NCBI GenBank assembly: GCA_945952415.1
Contig: CAMFIF010000012.1
Span: forward strand, 62,001-126,000
Source: an uncultured Rhizobium sp.
Lineage (GTDB): Bacteria; Pseudomonadota; Alphaproteobacteria; Rhizobiales; Rhizobiaceae
Length of the DNA stretch: 64,000 nucleotides
Reading direction: 5' to 3'
Under the pieces are notes generated by a model. The model saw nothing but the letters and a program-made list of their open reading frames with translations, searched no databases and was not told the DNA's origin. Every line of letters begins with the position of its first letter. Position 1 is the first letter of the stretch. The position numbers and the translations under genes were made by a program. Shown here in pieces: positions 1 through 8,592 of this stretch.

Positions 1-249
1 CGGAAAGACAACCAGATTGCTTCCTTCGCTCAAAGCCACCTCTGGATAGAATGTTAGGAGAGCGTTGAGGACTGCAAGGGCGCGGTCACGCAGGCCCAGC
101 AGCGAGCGTGCATTGCAAGCGTCCCTGAAAACTTTCCATTTATCGACTGACTTGCCCGGTTCGATTTGGGCGGCTCGCATCTGCGATCTCACCAAGGCAA
201 CCGTCATAGGCCGCCGCCCAAAGGGCGTCGTCACATTTCCAACCTGCAT
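1..249 (-). CDS. repC: RepC replication initiator, N-terminal part (cut by window edge)
   Basis: First 83 codons of the replication initiator of repABC plasmids. Translation from an ATG at 247-249 gives MQVGNVTTPFGRRPM, then a stretch ending in LRDRALAVLNALLTFYPE and NLVVFP, all typical of RepC N-termini. In the family RepC binds an origin lying inside its own gene, so oriV should be beyond the left edge. The gene lies downstream of repA and repB on the same strand, separated from repB by the antisense-RNA region. The frame is open to position 1, so it is incomplete only because of the window limit. Identity is confident; nothing can be said about the rest of the protein. Confidence 0.93.
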   Translation of the reverse strand, partial: MQVGNVTTPFGRRPMTVALVRSQMRAAQIEPGKSVDKWKVFRDACNARSLLGLRDRALAVLNALLTFYPEVALSEGSNLVVFP

Positions 250-308
250 TTTCCTTCACCTTTCAAAAGGCAAAAGAAATTCGCTCACCGAAACGGTGCC
301 AAACACTC

Positions 309-337
309 TTGACTGCGATTCATGGAAATGCGATTCT
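309..337 (+). promoter_or_regulatory. Promoter of the counter-transcribed RNA
   Basis: A TTGACT -35 element (309-314) is followed after 17 bp by a weak -10, GATTCT (332-337). It reads opposite to repB-repC and should start a transcript near 344. The terminator 20-50 bp further on supports the assignment. Inferred by analogy to other repABC loci. Confidence 0.65.
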
Positions 338-343
338 CAGGCT

Positions 344-396
344 GCTGACACCTTTGAGAGAGGCTTCCATGACGGCGACGTTTTGGGGGCCTTTTT
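344..396 (+). ncRNA. Antisense ctRNA in the repB-repC intergenic region
   Basis: Small RNA transcribed opposite to repABC. In the family it pairs with the repB-repC leader and lowers RepC expression, so it sets copy number and incompatibility. Here a promoter-like sequence at 309-337 is followed by a terminator: GGCTTCC (362-368) pairs with GGGGGCC (385-391, with G-U pairs) and TTTTT (392-396) follows. The predicted RNA is about 50 nt, close to other RepE/IncA ctRNAs. Exact ends are inferred. Confidence 0.8.
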
Positions 397-402
397 CTTT
401 TG

Positions 403-1425
403 CTATTGCCTTCCGATTTCGTCCTCTGTTGATGGAGCATTGCTCCTGAAACTGGCATAGAGTTCAGGCAGCTTTTCCATCAAGTACGATGCAAAGGCTT
501 CGTCCCGTTCTCGATTGATCTGAATTTTGCAGAGCTTCCGCGTCAACGATAGGGTCGCAATTTCCTTGCCATCAGATGATCTCGCGACAGCGGGGGCTTT
601 CTGCCTTCCCGAGCTCCCGAGTTCGCCCGTCTTCGCAGCTCTCAGCACTACCGAAAAGCGATCATCGGTATCCTTGTGGGCGAAGGCTTTGTCTTCCGTT
701 GCTTTCTGCGCCCTCTTCTCGGCGCCGGCGATTTTGAGGCTCTCGACAAGATCAAGCCACCTCGGCCTTCCGATCTTTGGTGCACGCCCGATTGCCTCAA
801 TCAGCGAACGAGGCACACCGCGAGCGACACTCAGGAGCTTCTGGACTTCCTGGCGGTCAACCGACAGAGCTGTCTGAATCAGCGATCGCTGGATACCGCC
901 GTTCTCAAGCTTCAAGGCAAACATTGCGCGCTCGATGAACGTGAGGTCTTCGCGCGCCGAGTTTTCCACACCCTGAGCGACGACGAGACGATTGTCATCC
1001 AGCTCGCGGACATAGGCTTTGACCGCTATGCCGAGCTCGGACGCTGCACGCACCCGGCGATGGCCATAGGCAATCTGATAGCGCCCAGGTGCAGTGGGAT
1101 GAACTCGCACAAGGATAGGGATTTCCTGTCCATGCTTGGTCAGCGAAGTCTTCAGCGCTTCGACTGCAGCGAGATCCTGGTCGACGAAGCGGTCAGCAAA
1201 GGGGGAGGGGTCGAGTAAGCCGGGATCGAGTTCAACGGGCAGGGCGCCACTCGCGACCTGCTGCTTCAGTTCCTCGTAATTACGTTCGACCTCCGAAAAT
1301 GTGTCCTTGAGCGACCGGACTGCACCTGAAGCAACACGCTGGATGGGCTGTCGGGCTTCGTCGGCCAGCGCCTCTTCGGTGCCACCTGCAAAAAGAGATC
1401 GGATTGACTGTGTTCGCTTGCTCAC
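403..1425 (-). CDS. repB: RepB, ParB-family partition protein
   Basis: Centromere-binding protein of the plasmid partition system, 340 aa, the usual RepB length. The ParB N-terminal domain spans roughly residues 65-180 and contains the YGHRRVRAA motif of the ParB/Srx nucleotide-binding fold. A helix-turn-helix region follows at about 183-210. RepB binds parS and works with the ATPase RepA; in the family it also helps repress the repABC promoter. The start is GTG, preceded by GGGGAGG at 7 nt. It follows repA after 94 bp that hold a parS-like palindrome, and precedes the ctRNA/repC region. Identity is secure. Confidence 0.95.
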   Translation of the reverse strand: MSKRTQSIRSLFAGGTEEALADEARQPIQRVASGAVRSLKDTFSEVERNYEELKQQVASGALPVELDPGLLDPSPFADRFVDQDLAAVEALKTSLTKHGQEIPILVRVHPTAPGRYQIAYGHRRVRAASELGIAVKAYVRELDDNRLVVAQGVENSAREDLTFIERAMFALKLENGGIQRSLIQTALSVDRQEVQKLLSVARGVPRSLIEAIGRAPKIGRPRWLDLVESLKIAGAEKRAQKATEDKAFAHKDTDDRFSVVLRAAKTGELGSSGRQKAPAVARSSDGKEIATLSLTRKLCKIQINRERDEAFASYLMEKLPELYASFRSNAPSTEDEIGRQ

Positions 1426-1466
1426 GCAGGTACCTCCCCATCACGGCCGGTCTCACGTTCCGGGAT

Positions 1467-1482
1467 GTAGTCAGCTGACGAC
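1467..1482. other. parS: Candidate parS centromere site
   Basis: The 16-mer GTAGTCAGCTGACGAC has a perfect 10-bp core palindrome (GTCAGCTGAC, 1470-1479) and matches the repABC parS pattern GTTN4GCN4AAC at all but two positions. It lies between repA and repB, where pTiR10 also carries its parS. No other good match was noticed by eye. Confidence 0.5.
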
Positions 1483-1519
1483 ATGTTAAGTGTTTGAATT
1501 TTGTAAATAGTGGTCAAGA

Positions 1520-2728
1520 TCATCTCTGCCAGACCTCGTTCAGCAGCTCGACAACCTCTTGATTGACGGCATTGATCGATTCCATCGCGCGATCGTATGT
1601 GGACCGGCCAACGGCGCCTCTCGTCAATTCGTAAAGAGATTGCTTTGTCAGTCCTGCGTTGGCGATCGCGGTGGACTTCCATGCGGTTGCCGCCATTACG
1701 TCAGATCCAAACACATCACGCATCAGTCCCACAATCTCTTGTTCCGGAACATCTCGAGGATCGTGACGGGTAACGAGAAATCGCAGGAAGTCGTAGTCAA
1801 GACGCCCGCCAGCCTCCTCGATGATAGACACGAGGTCCGAGGTCATAAGGAGGAACTGGCTCATCGATGCGACATCGACCATCTGTGGATGGACTGTGAC
1901 GATCATACCCGTCGCAGCGTTCAGAGCGCCCATGGTCAGAAAGCCCAGCTGGGGAGGGCAATCGACAACGACAACGTCGAAATCGTCTTCGACCTGGGCG
2001 ATTGCGCCGGCAACCCTTCTGAAGAACAGATCTTCCGGCCGACCACGTTTTTGCAACATGAAGCGCGGGGTTTGATGCTCGAACTCCATAAGTTCGAGAT
2101 TGCCGGGAACGATGCTTATCCCTGTAAAATATGTTGGGCGGATCACGTCTTTCATCGTGACGCGCTGATCGTCGTAACGGATGGCACCATAAAGGGTGGC
2201 GTTTTCCGCGACATCAAACTCGGGCTGATAGCCGAACATGGCCGAGAGGGATGCCTGCGGATCGAGATCGATCGCCAAAACGCGATACCCCTGCAGCGCG
2301 AGCCCTTGAGCCAGATATAGCGATGTGGTCGTTTTTGCGGAGCCGCCTTTGAAATTGGCAACCGTAATGACCTGCAGCTTTTCGTCATTGCGTCGACGTG
2401 GAAAAAACCTTGTCGCTTCCTTGGGGCGAACGCTTGCGAGATACTGCCGCAGCTCGTTGATCTGTTCGAGCGAATAGGACCGCCGGCCCCCATTTCCAAG
2501 ATCTGGCATCGGACCTAGACCATCGATCGATAGCTGACGCAAGTAGCCATCCGAAACGCCAACGATCTCCGCGACTTCGCCTGATGAGAACGACCGCAGT
2601 GTTTTCTGCGCGGTCGGCGGGAATGCCCGTTCTCCAACTGCACGCAAGCGGGCAGACAGCGCTTCGGCCCGCTGTGTGATATGGGCAGAAGTCGATGTCT
2701 TTTTGATGTGCCGGTCGATCACGTTCAC
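1520..2728 (-). CDS. repA: RepA, ParA-family partition ATPase and repABC autorepressor
   Basis: 402-aa partition ATPase, the usual RepA length. An N-terminal helix-turn-helix-like part (about residues 48-75, EVAEIVGVSDGYLRQL) precedes the ATPase domain with a deviant Walker A, KGGSAKTT, at 127-134, followed by the DLDPQ motif. The C-terminal half keeps the VVVDCPP Walker B segment. With RepB it segregates the plasmid, and in known systems it represses its own operon. The GTG start at 2728 is immediately downstream of a nested dyad (2745-2781). It heads the repABC operon and is divergent from traI, so the 370-bp region between them probably serves both operons. Confidence 0.95.
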   Translation of the reverse strand: MNVIDRHIKKTSTSAHITQRAEALSARLRAVGERAFPPTAQKTLRSFSSGEVAEIVGVSDGYLRQLSIDGLGPMPDLGNGGRRSYSLEQINELRQYLASVRPKEATRFFPRRRNDEKLQVITVANFKGGSAKTTTSLYLAQGLALQGYRVLAIDLDPQASLSAMFGYQPEFDVAENATLYGAIRYDDQRVTMKDVIRPTYFTGISIVPGNLELMEFEHQTPRFMLQKRGRPEDLFFRRVAGAIAQVEDDFDVVVVDCPPQLGFLTMGALNAATGMIVTVHPQMVDVASMSQFLLMTSDLVSIIEEAGGRLDYDFLRFLVTRHDPRDVPEQEIVGLMRDVFGSDVMAATAWKSTAIANAGLTKQSLYELTRGAVGRSTYDRAMESINAVNQEVVELLNEVWQR

Positions 2729-2744
2729 ATTAGCCTCTGTTCTC

Positions 2745-2781
2745 AGACGGTTTATTGGCGTCAGACGCGCTATTACCGTCT
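2745..2781. promoter_or_regulatory. Nested dyad upstream of repA, probable RepA/RepB operator
   Basis: The 11-bp palindrome GCGTCAGACGC (2758-2768) sits exactly in the middle of a wider inverted repeat, AGACGGT (2745-2751) with ACCGTCT (2775-2781). Both are centred on 2763, 17-53 bp upstream of the repA start. Autoregulatory operators at this place are known in repABC plasmids; function here is inferred. Confidence 0.6.
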
Positions 2782-2939
2782 CAACCTAAGCCACGATTCT
2801 AACCCTGCCGCAAGAGAAATAAGGTTAACAAGACCTTAACATGCACAGGCGGAGGATCTTGCCCTTGCTCGCATTCTGTATTTTATTGTTCAATATCAGC
2901 TAATTGTGCGTCATTTCGCCCTATCGGACAAATTGGTCG

Positions 2940-2963
2940 GCTAACACTTTTGCTAGTAAATCT
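2940..2963 (+). promoter_or_regulatory. lux-type box 1 (candidate tra box) upstream of traI
   Basis: Contains CTAACACTTTTGCTAG, with the CT-N12-AG spacing of LuxR-family operators and inverted arms CTAACA/TGCTAG (5 of 6 paired). The following TAAATC is shared with the other two boxes. About 155 bp upstream of traI and about 210 bp upstream of repA. Binding by TraR is inferred. Confidence 0.6.
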
Positions 2964-3018
2964 AATGGCGAGAATGCCGTCTGGTGCACAACAAATCGAC
3001 TCCCAGCTAGAATCACTC

Positions 3019-3042
3019 GCTAACACTTTTGGCAGTAGATCG
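3019..3042 (+). promoter_or_regulatory. lux-type box 2 (candidate tra box) upstream of traI
   Basis: Direct repeat of box 1, 79 bp downstream of it and identical at 20 of 24 positions. The core CTAACACTTTTGGCAG keeps CT-N12-AG. It lies 57-80 bp before the traI start, a normal activator position. The rest of the repA-traI interval (2782-2939) shows no gene. Confidence 0.6.
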
Positions 3043-3098
3043 AACTCCTCAGCCCGGGCAAACCTCTATGCGTCATCAACGCAAGGGAGATTTGCTCG

Positions 3099-3725
3099 AT
3101 GCGCGTCGTCGCCATCAAGAACCCAAAAAGCGAAGCTGAGCGCCGCCTCATAAACGAAATGCATCGGCTCCGCGCCCGGATTTTCCGCGGCCGGCTGGCT
3201 TGGAATGTCCGCTGCACATCCGGTCTCGAGATGGACGGCTTTGACAAGCTCAGCCCGACATACATCCTTTGCCTCGACCGCACAGAAACAGTGATCGGAT
3301 GTGCGCGCCTGCTGCCAGCCGCAGGCGGCACGATGCTGGAACAGGTCTTCCCCCAACTCCTGGAGACGGGACAGCTCCATACGCACTCTCAGATGATCGA
3401 AAGCTCCCGGTTCTGCGTGGATACAAACGCTGCTGCCGAACGGGAGCAGGCCGGCCTCCATTCAGCGACCCTCGCGATGTTCGCCGGGATTATCGAGTGG
3501 AGTGTCCTCAACGGCTATCGGGAAATCGTCACGGCCACAGATGTCAGATTAGAGCGCATCCTGCGTCGTGCGGGTTGGCCACTCAGCCGGCTTGGCTCAC
3601 CTGCCCAGATCAATGAGACCAGAAGCATCGCCGGATTGCTTCCCGCGGACTGGGAGAGCTTCGACCGACTCCGCCCCAGCTTCTATTCGTCGAGTTTCTT
3701 TCACCATCAGAAGGAAGCGGCCTAA
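3099..3725 (+). CDS. traI: TraI, LuxI-family acyl-homoserine-lactone synthase
   Basis: Makes the quorum-sensing signal from S-adenosylmethionine and an acyl donor. The 208-aa protein has all hallmark LuxI residues at their canonical numbers: R25, F29, W35, E44, D46, D49, R70, E101 and R104. It is the first gene of the traI-trb operon, 2 bp before trbB, as in Ti plasmids, and two lux-type boxes lie upstream, consistent with positive feedback by TraR. The start ATG follows GGGAGA. The acyl chain it uses cannot be read from the sequence. This is the AHL synthase TraI, not the RP4 relaxase of the same name. Confidence 0.95.
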   Translation: MRVVAIKNPKSEAERRLINEMHRLRARIFRGRLAWNVRCTSGLEMDGFDKLSPTYILCLDRTETVIGCARLLPAAGGTMLEQVFPQLLETGQLHTHSQMIESSRFCVDTNAAAEREQAGLHSATLAMFAGIIEWSVLNGYREIVTATDVRLERILRRAGWPLSRLGSPAQINETRSIAGLLPADWESFDRLRPSFYSSSFFHHQKEAA

Positions 3726-3727
3726 TC

Positions 3728-4699
3728 ATGCTCAACACCCAAAACCTCTCACTGTCCCGTCTTGTCAGCAAGCTGCAGAATGCTCTCGGAGATCATCTGT
3801 GCGTCGCACTCGAAGACCCAAGCGTCGTCGAGATCATGCTCAACCCTGATGGACGTCTGTTCATCGAGCGGCTCGGGCACGGCATGGCTGCAGCGGGCGA
3901 GATGACTCGCTCGGCAGCCGAAACTGTGATCGGAAGTGTCGCCCATGTTCTGAACTCGGAGGTCGATGATGATCGCCCGATCGTTTCCGGCGAACTGCCG
4001 ATAGGCGGGCACCGGTTCGAGGGGTTGCTGCCACCTGTGGTCTCCGGACCGTCTTTCACGATCCGTCGTCGTGCGTCGCGCCTCATTCCCCTCGACGATT
4101 ACGTGTCGAGCAAGGTGATGACGGCAAAGCATGCCGAGGTCATTCGAAGCGCGATAGCATCAAAGCTCAATATTCTTGTTGCTGGCGGCACGGGTTCCGG
4201 CAAGACCACCCTCACAAATGCGATCCTTGCGGAGATCGTATCGAGTTCCCCCGACGATCGGCTCGTCATTCTTGAAGACACCGCTGAGATCCAGTGCGCC
4301 GCGGACAACGCAGTCAGCCTGCACACCAGCGACGCGGTCGACATGTCGCGTCTCCTGAAAAGCACGATGCGCCTTCGACCAGACAGGATCATCGTCGGGG
4401 AGGTCCGCGATGGTGCAGCGCTCACTATGCTGAAGGCATGGAACACCGGACATCCTGGCGGCGTCGCAACCATCCACTCGAACAGCGCGCGCTCAGCACT
4501 CCAGCGTCTCGAGCAACTGACCGCCGAGGCCAGCCATCAGCCGATGCAGGCTGTCATCGGAGACGCCGTCGATCTGATCATCTCGATCGAGCGAACGGCC
4601 AAAGGCCGACGGATCAGCGAAATCCTTCACGTCACCCGCTTTGCCGGCGGCCAGTACCTGACAGATTCCTATGCAGAGGAAAACCGCGATGCAGCATAA
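3728..4699 (+). CDS. trbB: TrbB, VirB11-like traffic ATPase
   Basis: Cytoplasmic hexameric ATPase that powers the type IV secretion channel for mating-pair formation. 323 aa; Walker A GGTGSGKT at residues 153-160, an Asp box LEDTAEIQC near 182-190 and the [10 protein letters not shown] motif further on define the secretion ATPase family. Only 2 bp separate it from traI and its end overlaps trbC, so it is translated from the traI-trb transcript. Length and order agree with Ti and rhizobial trb operons. Confidence 0.95.
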   Translation: MLNTQNLSLSRLVSKLQNALGDHLCVALEDPSVVEIMLNPDGRLFIERLGHGMAAAGEMTRSAAETVIGSVAHVLNSEVDDDRPIVSGELPIGGHRFEGLLPPVVSGPSFTIRRRASRLIPLDDYVSSKVMTAKHAEVIRSAIASKLNILVAGGTGSGKTTLTNAILAEIVSSSPDDRLVILEDTAEIQCAADNAVSLHTSDAVDMSRLLKSTMRLRPDRIIVGEVRDGAALTMLKAWNTGHPGGVATIHSNSARSALQRLEQLTAEASHQPMQAVIGDAVDLIISIERTAKGRRISEILHVTRFAGGQYLTDSYAEENRDAA

Positions 4700-5069
4700 G
4701 AGATCACTCCTGACCCTTGCGGTGATGGCCCTTTTTGTCGCCGCCGCCACTTCGCCCGCTTTCGCCAGTTCTGGAGGAAGCCTCCCATGGGAAGGACCGC
4801 TCGAGCAGATCCAGGAATCCATCACTGGACCTGTCGCCGGCTACATCGCCCTCGCGGCCGTCGCCATTGCCGGCGGGATGCTGATCTTCGGCGGCGAGCT
4901 GAACGATTTCGCTCGCAGGCTGATGTATGTCGTCCTGGTCGCCGGCATTCTGCTGGGTGCGACGACGATCGTCGGCCTCTTTGGCGCCACCGGTGCATCG
5001 ATCGGCCTGCCAATGGATCAAGTCACGCAAGTTGTTTCAGATGATGAAGCGGGGGAGGGGGCATCGTGA
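4689..5069 (+). CDS. trbC: TrbC, conjugative pilin precursor
   Basis: Small pilin of the VirB2/TrbC family, 126 aa. A signal peptide ending in SPAFA (about residue 24) is followed by two hydrophobic segments, the normal arrangement for a processed, possibly cyclised conjugative pilin. I chose ATG 4689 over the in-frame ATG at 4671 because GAGGAAA lies just before it and the signal peptide then has a compact basic start. It overlaps trbB by 11 bp and trbD by 4 bp, which suggests coupled translation. The TraF peptidase encoded at 17757-18323 is the likely maturation enzyme. Confidence 0.9.
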   Translation: MQHKRSLLTLAVMALFVAAATSPAFASSGGSLPWEGPLEQIQESITGPVAGYIALAAVAIAGGMLIFGGELNDFARRLMYVVLVAGILLGATTIVGLFGATGASIGLPMDQVTQVVSDDEAGEGAS

Positions 5070-5350
5070 GCCTCCACCGCAATCGCATTCATCGCGCGCT
5101 GTCGCGTCCAAACCTCCTGATGGGCGCCGACCGCGAGCTGGTGCTGATCACCGGGCTTGCAGCCGTGATCCTGATCTTCGTCGTCCTGACGGTCTACTCG
5201 GCGCTCTTCGGTCTGGCCGTCTGGATCGTCATCGTCGGTCTGCTTCGCATGATGGCCAAATCCGACCCGCTGATGCGGCAGGTCTATGCCCGCCACATTT
5301 CATACAAGCCCCACTACCGGCCGACGGCCGCGCCGTGGCGAAGATACTAG
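5066..5350 (+). CDS. trbD: TrbD, VirB3-like inner-membrane T4SS protein
   Basis: 94-aa membrane protein with a long hydrophobic region (about residues 27-62, probably two helices) after a short basic N-terminus. This is the form of TrbD/VirB3, an inner-membrane partner of the TrbE ATPase. The start is GTG, with GGGGGAGGGG upstream; its first base overlaps the trbC stop region by 4 bp. The TrbE start follows 7 bp after the stop. Assignment rests on topology, length and the invariant trbC-trbD-trbE order. Confidence 0.9.
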   Translation: MSLHRNRIHRALSRPNLLMGADRELVLITGLAAVILIFVVLTVYSALFGLAVWIVIVGLLRMMAKSDPLMRQVYARHISYKPHYRPTAAPWRRY

Positions 5351-5357
5351 AGGTGTG

Positions 5358-7817
5358 ATGATGGCTGCCCTCAAACGTTTCCGCGCGACAGGTCCCTCGT
5401 TCGCTGATCTCGTTCCCTATGCCGGCCTGGTCGACAACGGCGTCCTGCTCCTGAAGGACGGCAGCCTGATGGCCGGCTGGTACTTCGCGGGTCCGGACTC
5501 CGAAAGCGCCACCGACCTTGAACGCAACGAGCTCTCCCGGCAGATCAATGCGATCCTGTCGCGTCTGGGGACGGGGTGGATGATCCAGGTCGAGGCGATC
5601 CGAGTGCCGACAGTCGACTATCCCACGCCGGACCAGTGCCACTTTCCGGATCCTGTTACCCGCGCGATCGATGCCGAGCGCCGGACCCATTTCGGGCGGG
5701 AGCAGGGGCATTTCGAGAGCAAGCATGCAATCATTTTGACCCATCGGCCACTCGAGTCGAAGAAGACGGCACTCAGCAAATACATCTATTCAGACGAGGA
5801 GAGCCGCAAGAAATCCTATGCGGACACGGTGCTGTTCGTATTTCGCAACGCGATCCGGGAAATCGAACAGTATCTGGCCAACACCCTGTCGATCGCGCGC
5901 ATGCTGACCCGCGAGCTCCGCGAGAGGGGAGGGGACCGGGTTGCACGATATGACGATCTCCTGCAATTCGTCCGCTTTTGCATTACGGGGGAGAGCCATC
6001 CGGTCCGGCTGCCGGAAGTTCCCATGTATCTCGACTGGCTGGCGACCGCGGAGCTGGAGCATGGTCTGACGCCAAAGGTCGAGAACCGCTTTCTCGCTGT
6101 CGTCGCTATCGACGGGCTGCCGGCAGAGAGCTGGCCCGGCATCCTCAACAATCTCGACCTGCTGCCACTGACTTATCGCTGGTCGTCCCGCTTCATTTTC
6201 CTCGATGCGGAAGAAGCGCGCCAGAAGCTCGAACGCATGCGAAAGAAATGGCAGCAGAAGGTCCGCCCTTTTTTCGATCAGCTCTTCCAGACGCAAAGCC
6301 GATCGGTCGATCAGGATGCCATGACGATGGTCGCCGAGACCGAGGACGCTATCGCCCAGGCCTCCTCCCAGCTCGTCGCTTACGGCTACTATACCCCGGT
6401 TGTCATCCTGTTCGATGAAGATCGTGAAGCTTTGCAAGAAAAGGCCGAAGCCATTCGCCGGCTTGTCCAGGCAGAGGGTTTTGGAGCGCGCGTCGAGACT
6501 TTGAACGCAACCGACGCCTTCCTCGGTAGCCTGCCCGGCAATTGGTACGCCAACATCCGTGAGCCGCTGATCAATACAAGCAACCTGGCGGACCTCGTTC
6601 CGTTGAACTCGGTATGGTCCGGCAATCCGGTGGCGCCCTGCCCGTTCTACCCGCCGAACTCGCCGCCGCTGATGCAGGTGGCCTCGGGCTCAACGCCATT
6701 CCGCCTCAACCTACATGTCGACGATGTCGGCCACACCCTGATCTTTGGACCGACGGGCTCGGGGAAATCAACCCTTCTCGCTCTGATCGCCGCGCAGTTC
6801 CGCCGATACGAGCTCGCCCAGATTTTCGCGTTCGACAAGGGAAATTCGCTCCTCCCCCTGACACTTGCTGCCGGCGGCGATCACTACGATATCGGTAACG
6901 ATCAGAACGGGGAGGGGAGAGCACTGGCGTTCTGCCCGCTGTTCGATCTCTCGACGGACGGCGAACGGGCCTGGGCGACCGAATGGATCGAGATGCTTGT
7001 CGCCCTGCAGGGCGTCACGATCACGCCTGACCATCGCAATGCGATCTCCCGCCAGATCGGGCTGATGGCGACAGCGCCCGGAAAGTCGCTATCGGACTTT
7101 GTCAGCGGCGTGCAGATGCGCGAGATCAAGGATGCGCTCCATCACTATACGGTCGATGGCCCTATGGGGCAGCTTCTCGACGCAGAAGAGGACGGCCTGA
7201 CGCTGCGGGCATTCCAGTGCTTCGAGATCGAGCAGCTCATGAACATGGGCGAGCGCAATCTGGTGCCCGTTCTTACCTACCTCTTCCACCGGATCGAGAA
7301 GCGGCTCGACGGCCCTCCAAGCCTCATCCTCCTCGATGAGGCCTGGCTGATGCTCGGGCATCCGGTGTTCCGCGACAAGATCCGCGAGTGGCTGAAGGTG
7401 CTGCGCAAAGCCAATTGTGCCGTTGTCCTGGCGACGCAATCCATTTCCGACGCCGAGCGTTCCGGCATTATCGACGTGCTGAAAGAATCCTGCCCGACGA
7501 AGATCTGCCTCCCGAACGGCGCCGCACGCGAGCCAGGGACGCGCGAGTTCTATGAGCGGATCGGGTTCAACGAACGCCAGATCGAGATCGTCTCGGGCGC
7601 CATCCCCAAGCGCGAATATTACGTCGCCACGCCAGACGGGCGAAGGCTCTTCGACATGTCGCTCGGGCCGGTGGCGCTGAGCTTTGTGGGCGCATCCGGA
7701 AAAGAAGACCTGAAGCGGATCCGCGCACTGAAGGCGGAATATGGCCACGACTGGCCTACCCATTGGCTTGAATCGAGAGGAGTTCACGATGCCACATCGC
7801 ACCTCAATGTCCAGTAA
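5358..7817 (+). CDS. trbE: TrbE, VirB4-family T4SS ATPase
   Basis: Large ATPase of the transfer channel, 819 aa. Walker A, GPTGSGKST, lies at about residue 464 and Walker B, LILLDEAW, at about 656; ATQS and the SCPTKICLPN segment typical of VirB4/CagE follow. I placed the start at the tandem ATG at 5358/5361 because AGAGG lies just upstream and conserved protein sequence begins there; the frame is open further upstream (to 5286) but runs through trbD. The C-terminus overlaps trbJ by 29 bp. Confidence 0.95.
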   Translation: MMAALKRFRATGPSFADLVPYAGLVDNGVLLLKDGSLMAGWYFAGPDSESATDLERNELSRQINAILSRLGTGWMIQVEAIRVPTVDYPTPDQCHFPDPVTRAIDAERRTHFGREQGHFESKHAIILTHRPLESKKTALSKYIYSDEESRKKSYADTVLFVFRNAIREIEQYLANTLSIARMLTRELRERGGDRVARYDDLLQFVRFCITGESHPVRLPEVPMYLDWLATAELEHGLTPKVENRFLAVVAIDGLPAESWPGILNNLDLLPLTYRWSSRFIFLDAEEARQKLERMRKKWQQKVRPFFDQLFQTQSRSVDQDAMTMVAETEDAIAQASSQLVAYGYYTPVVILFDEDREALQEKAEAIRRLVQAEGFGARVETLNATDAFLGSLPGNWYANIREPLINTSNLADLVPLNSVWSGNPVAPCPFYPPNSPPLMQVASGSTPFRLNLHVDDVGHTLIFGPTGSGKSTLLALIAAQFRRYELAQIFAFDKGNSLLPLTLAAGGDHYDIGNDQNGEGRALAFCPLFDLSTDGERAWATEWIEMLVALQGVTITPDHRNAISRQIGLMATAPGKSLSDFVSGVQMREIKDALHHYTVDGPMGQLLDAEEDGLTLRAFQCFEIEQLMNMGERNLVPVLTYLFHRIEKRLDGPPSLILLDEAWLMLGHPVFRDKIREWLKVLRKANCAVVLATQSISDAERSGIIDVLKESCPTKICLPNGAAREPGTREFYERIGFNERQIEIVSGAIPKREYYVATPDGRRLFDMSLGPVALSFVGASGKEDLKRIRALKAEYGHDWPTHWLESRGVHDATSHLNVQ

Positions 7818-8592
7818 CTGGATTTCCGCAACGATAACTGCGGCAATCGCGTTGTCGCCGATTGCTCCCGCCCACGCTGGATCTGCAACGGGCGCTGCCA
7901 CGGAATGGACGCAGCTTGCCAACAATGCGCAGCTCATCGACCTTCTCAAAAGCTCCGGCCTGCAGGTCGATAACCAACTGACCCAGATCACGCAGCTGGC
8001 AGAGCAAATCCAGAACCAGCTGAATATCTACAAGAACATGCTGCAGAACACGGCACAGCTCCCTGATCATATCTGGGGCCAGGTCGAGAGCGATCTCAAC
8101 CGTCTGCGCAGCATCGTCGATCAGGGGCAGAGCATCTCGTTCTCGATGGGCAATGCAGACGACATCCTTCAGCAGCGGTTCAAGAGCTATGCCGATCTCA
8201 AGACCAATCTGCCCAAGGCTGAGTCCTTCTCCAACACATACCAATCCTGGTCGGACACGAACCGGGACACGATCGGCAGCACGCTGAAGGCTGCGAGCCT
8301 GACAGCGGATCAGTTCGACACGGAGGAAGGCACGATGAGTTCGCTGCGATCCATGTCGGAGTCGGCCGACGGCCAGATGAAGGCGCTTCAAGTCGGACAC
8401 CAGATCGCGGCCCAGCAGGTTTCCCAGATGCAGAAGCTACGTGGTCTTGTTTCCCAGCAGATGACGATGATGGGGACGTGGCTCCAGACCGAACAGACGG
8501 ACAAGGACCTTGCCCAGGCGCGCCGTGAGGAGTTCTTCAAGTCAACCGCGCCCTCAACATCCGGCGGTGAGAAGATGAAGGTGGAATGGTGA
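7789..8592 (+). CDS. trbJ: TrbJ, periplasmic VirB5-like mating-pair protein
   Basis: 267-aa exported protein: signal peptide ending near AHA (about residue 30), then a long helical, coiled-coil-rich body, as expected for TrbJ, a VirB5-like component needed for pilus assembly or tip function. The start at 7789 has GAGAGGAG just upstream. The last residues, TSGGEKMKVEW, recur almost exactly at the end of the next gene, trbK. The gene overlaps trbE by 29 bp and trbK by 7 bp. Family assignment is firm from position and size; the role of the tail is unknown. Confidence 0.92.
   Translation: MPHRTSMSSNWISATITAAIALSPIAPAHAGSATGAATEWTQLANNAQLIDLLKSSGLQVDNQLTQITQLAEQIQNQLNIYKNMLQNTAQLPDHIWGQVESDLNRLRSIVDQGQSISFSMGNADDILQQRFKSYADLKTNLPKAESFSNTYQSWSDTNRDTIGSTLKAASLTADQFDTEEGTMSSLRSMSESADGQMKALQVGHQIAAQQVSQMQKLRGLVSQQMTMMGTWLQTEQTDKDLAQARREEFFKSTAPSTSGGEKMKVEW

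Noticed and set aside
1422..1682. Open frame overlapping the end of repA, at the place of repD in some Ti plasmids
   Set aside because: Almost entirely antiparallel-frame overlap with repA, no ribosome site and no similarity to RepD that I can recognise.
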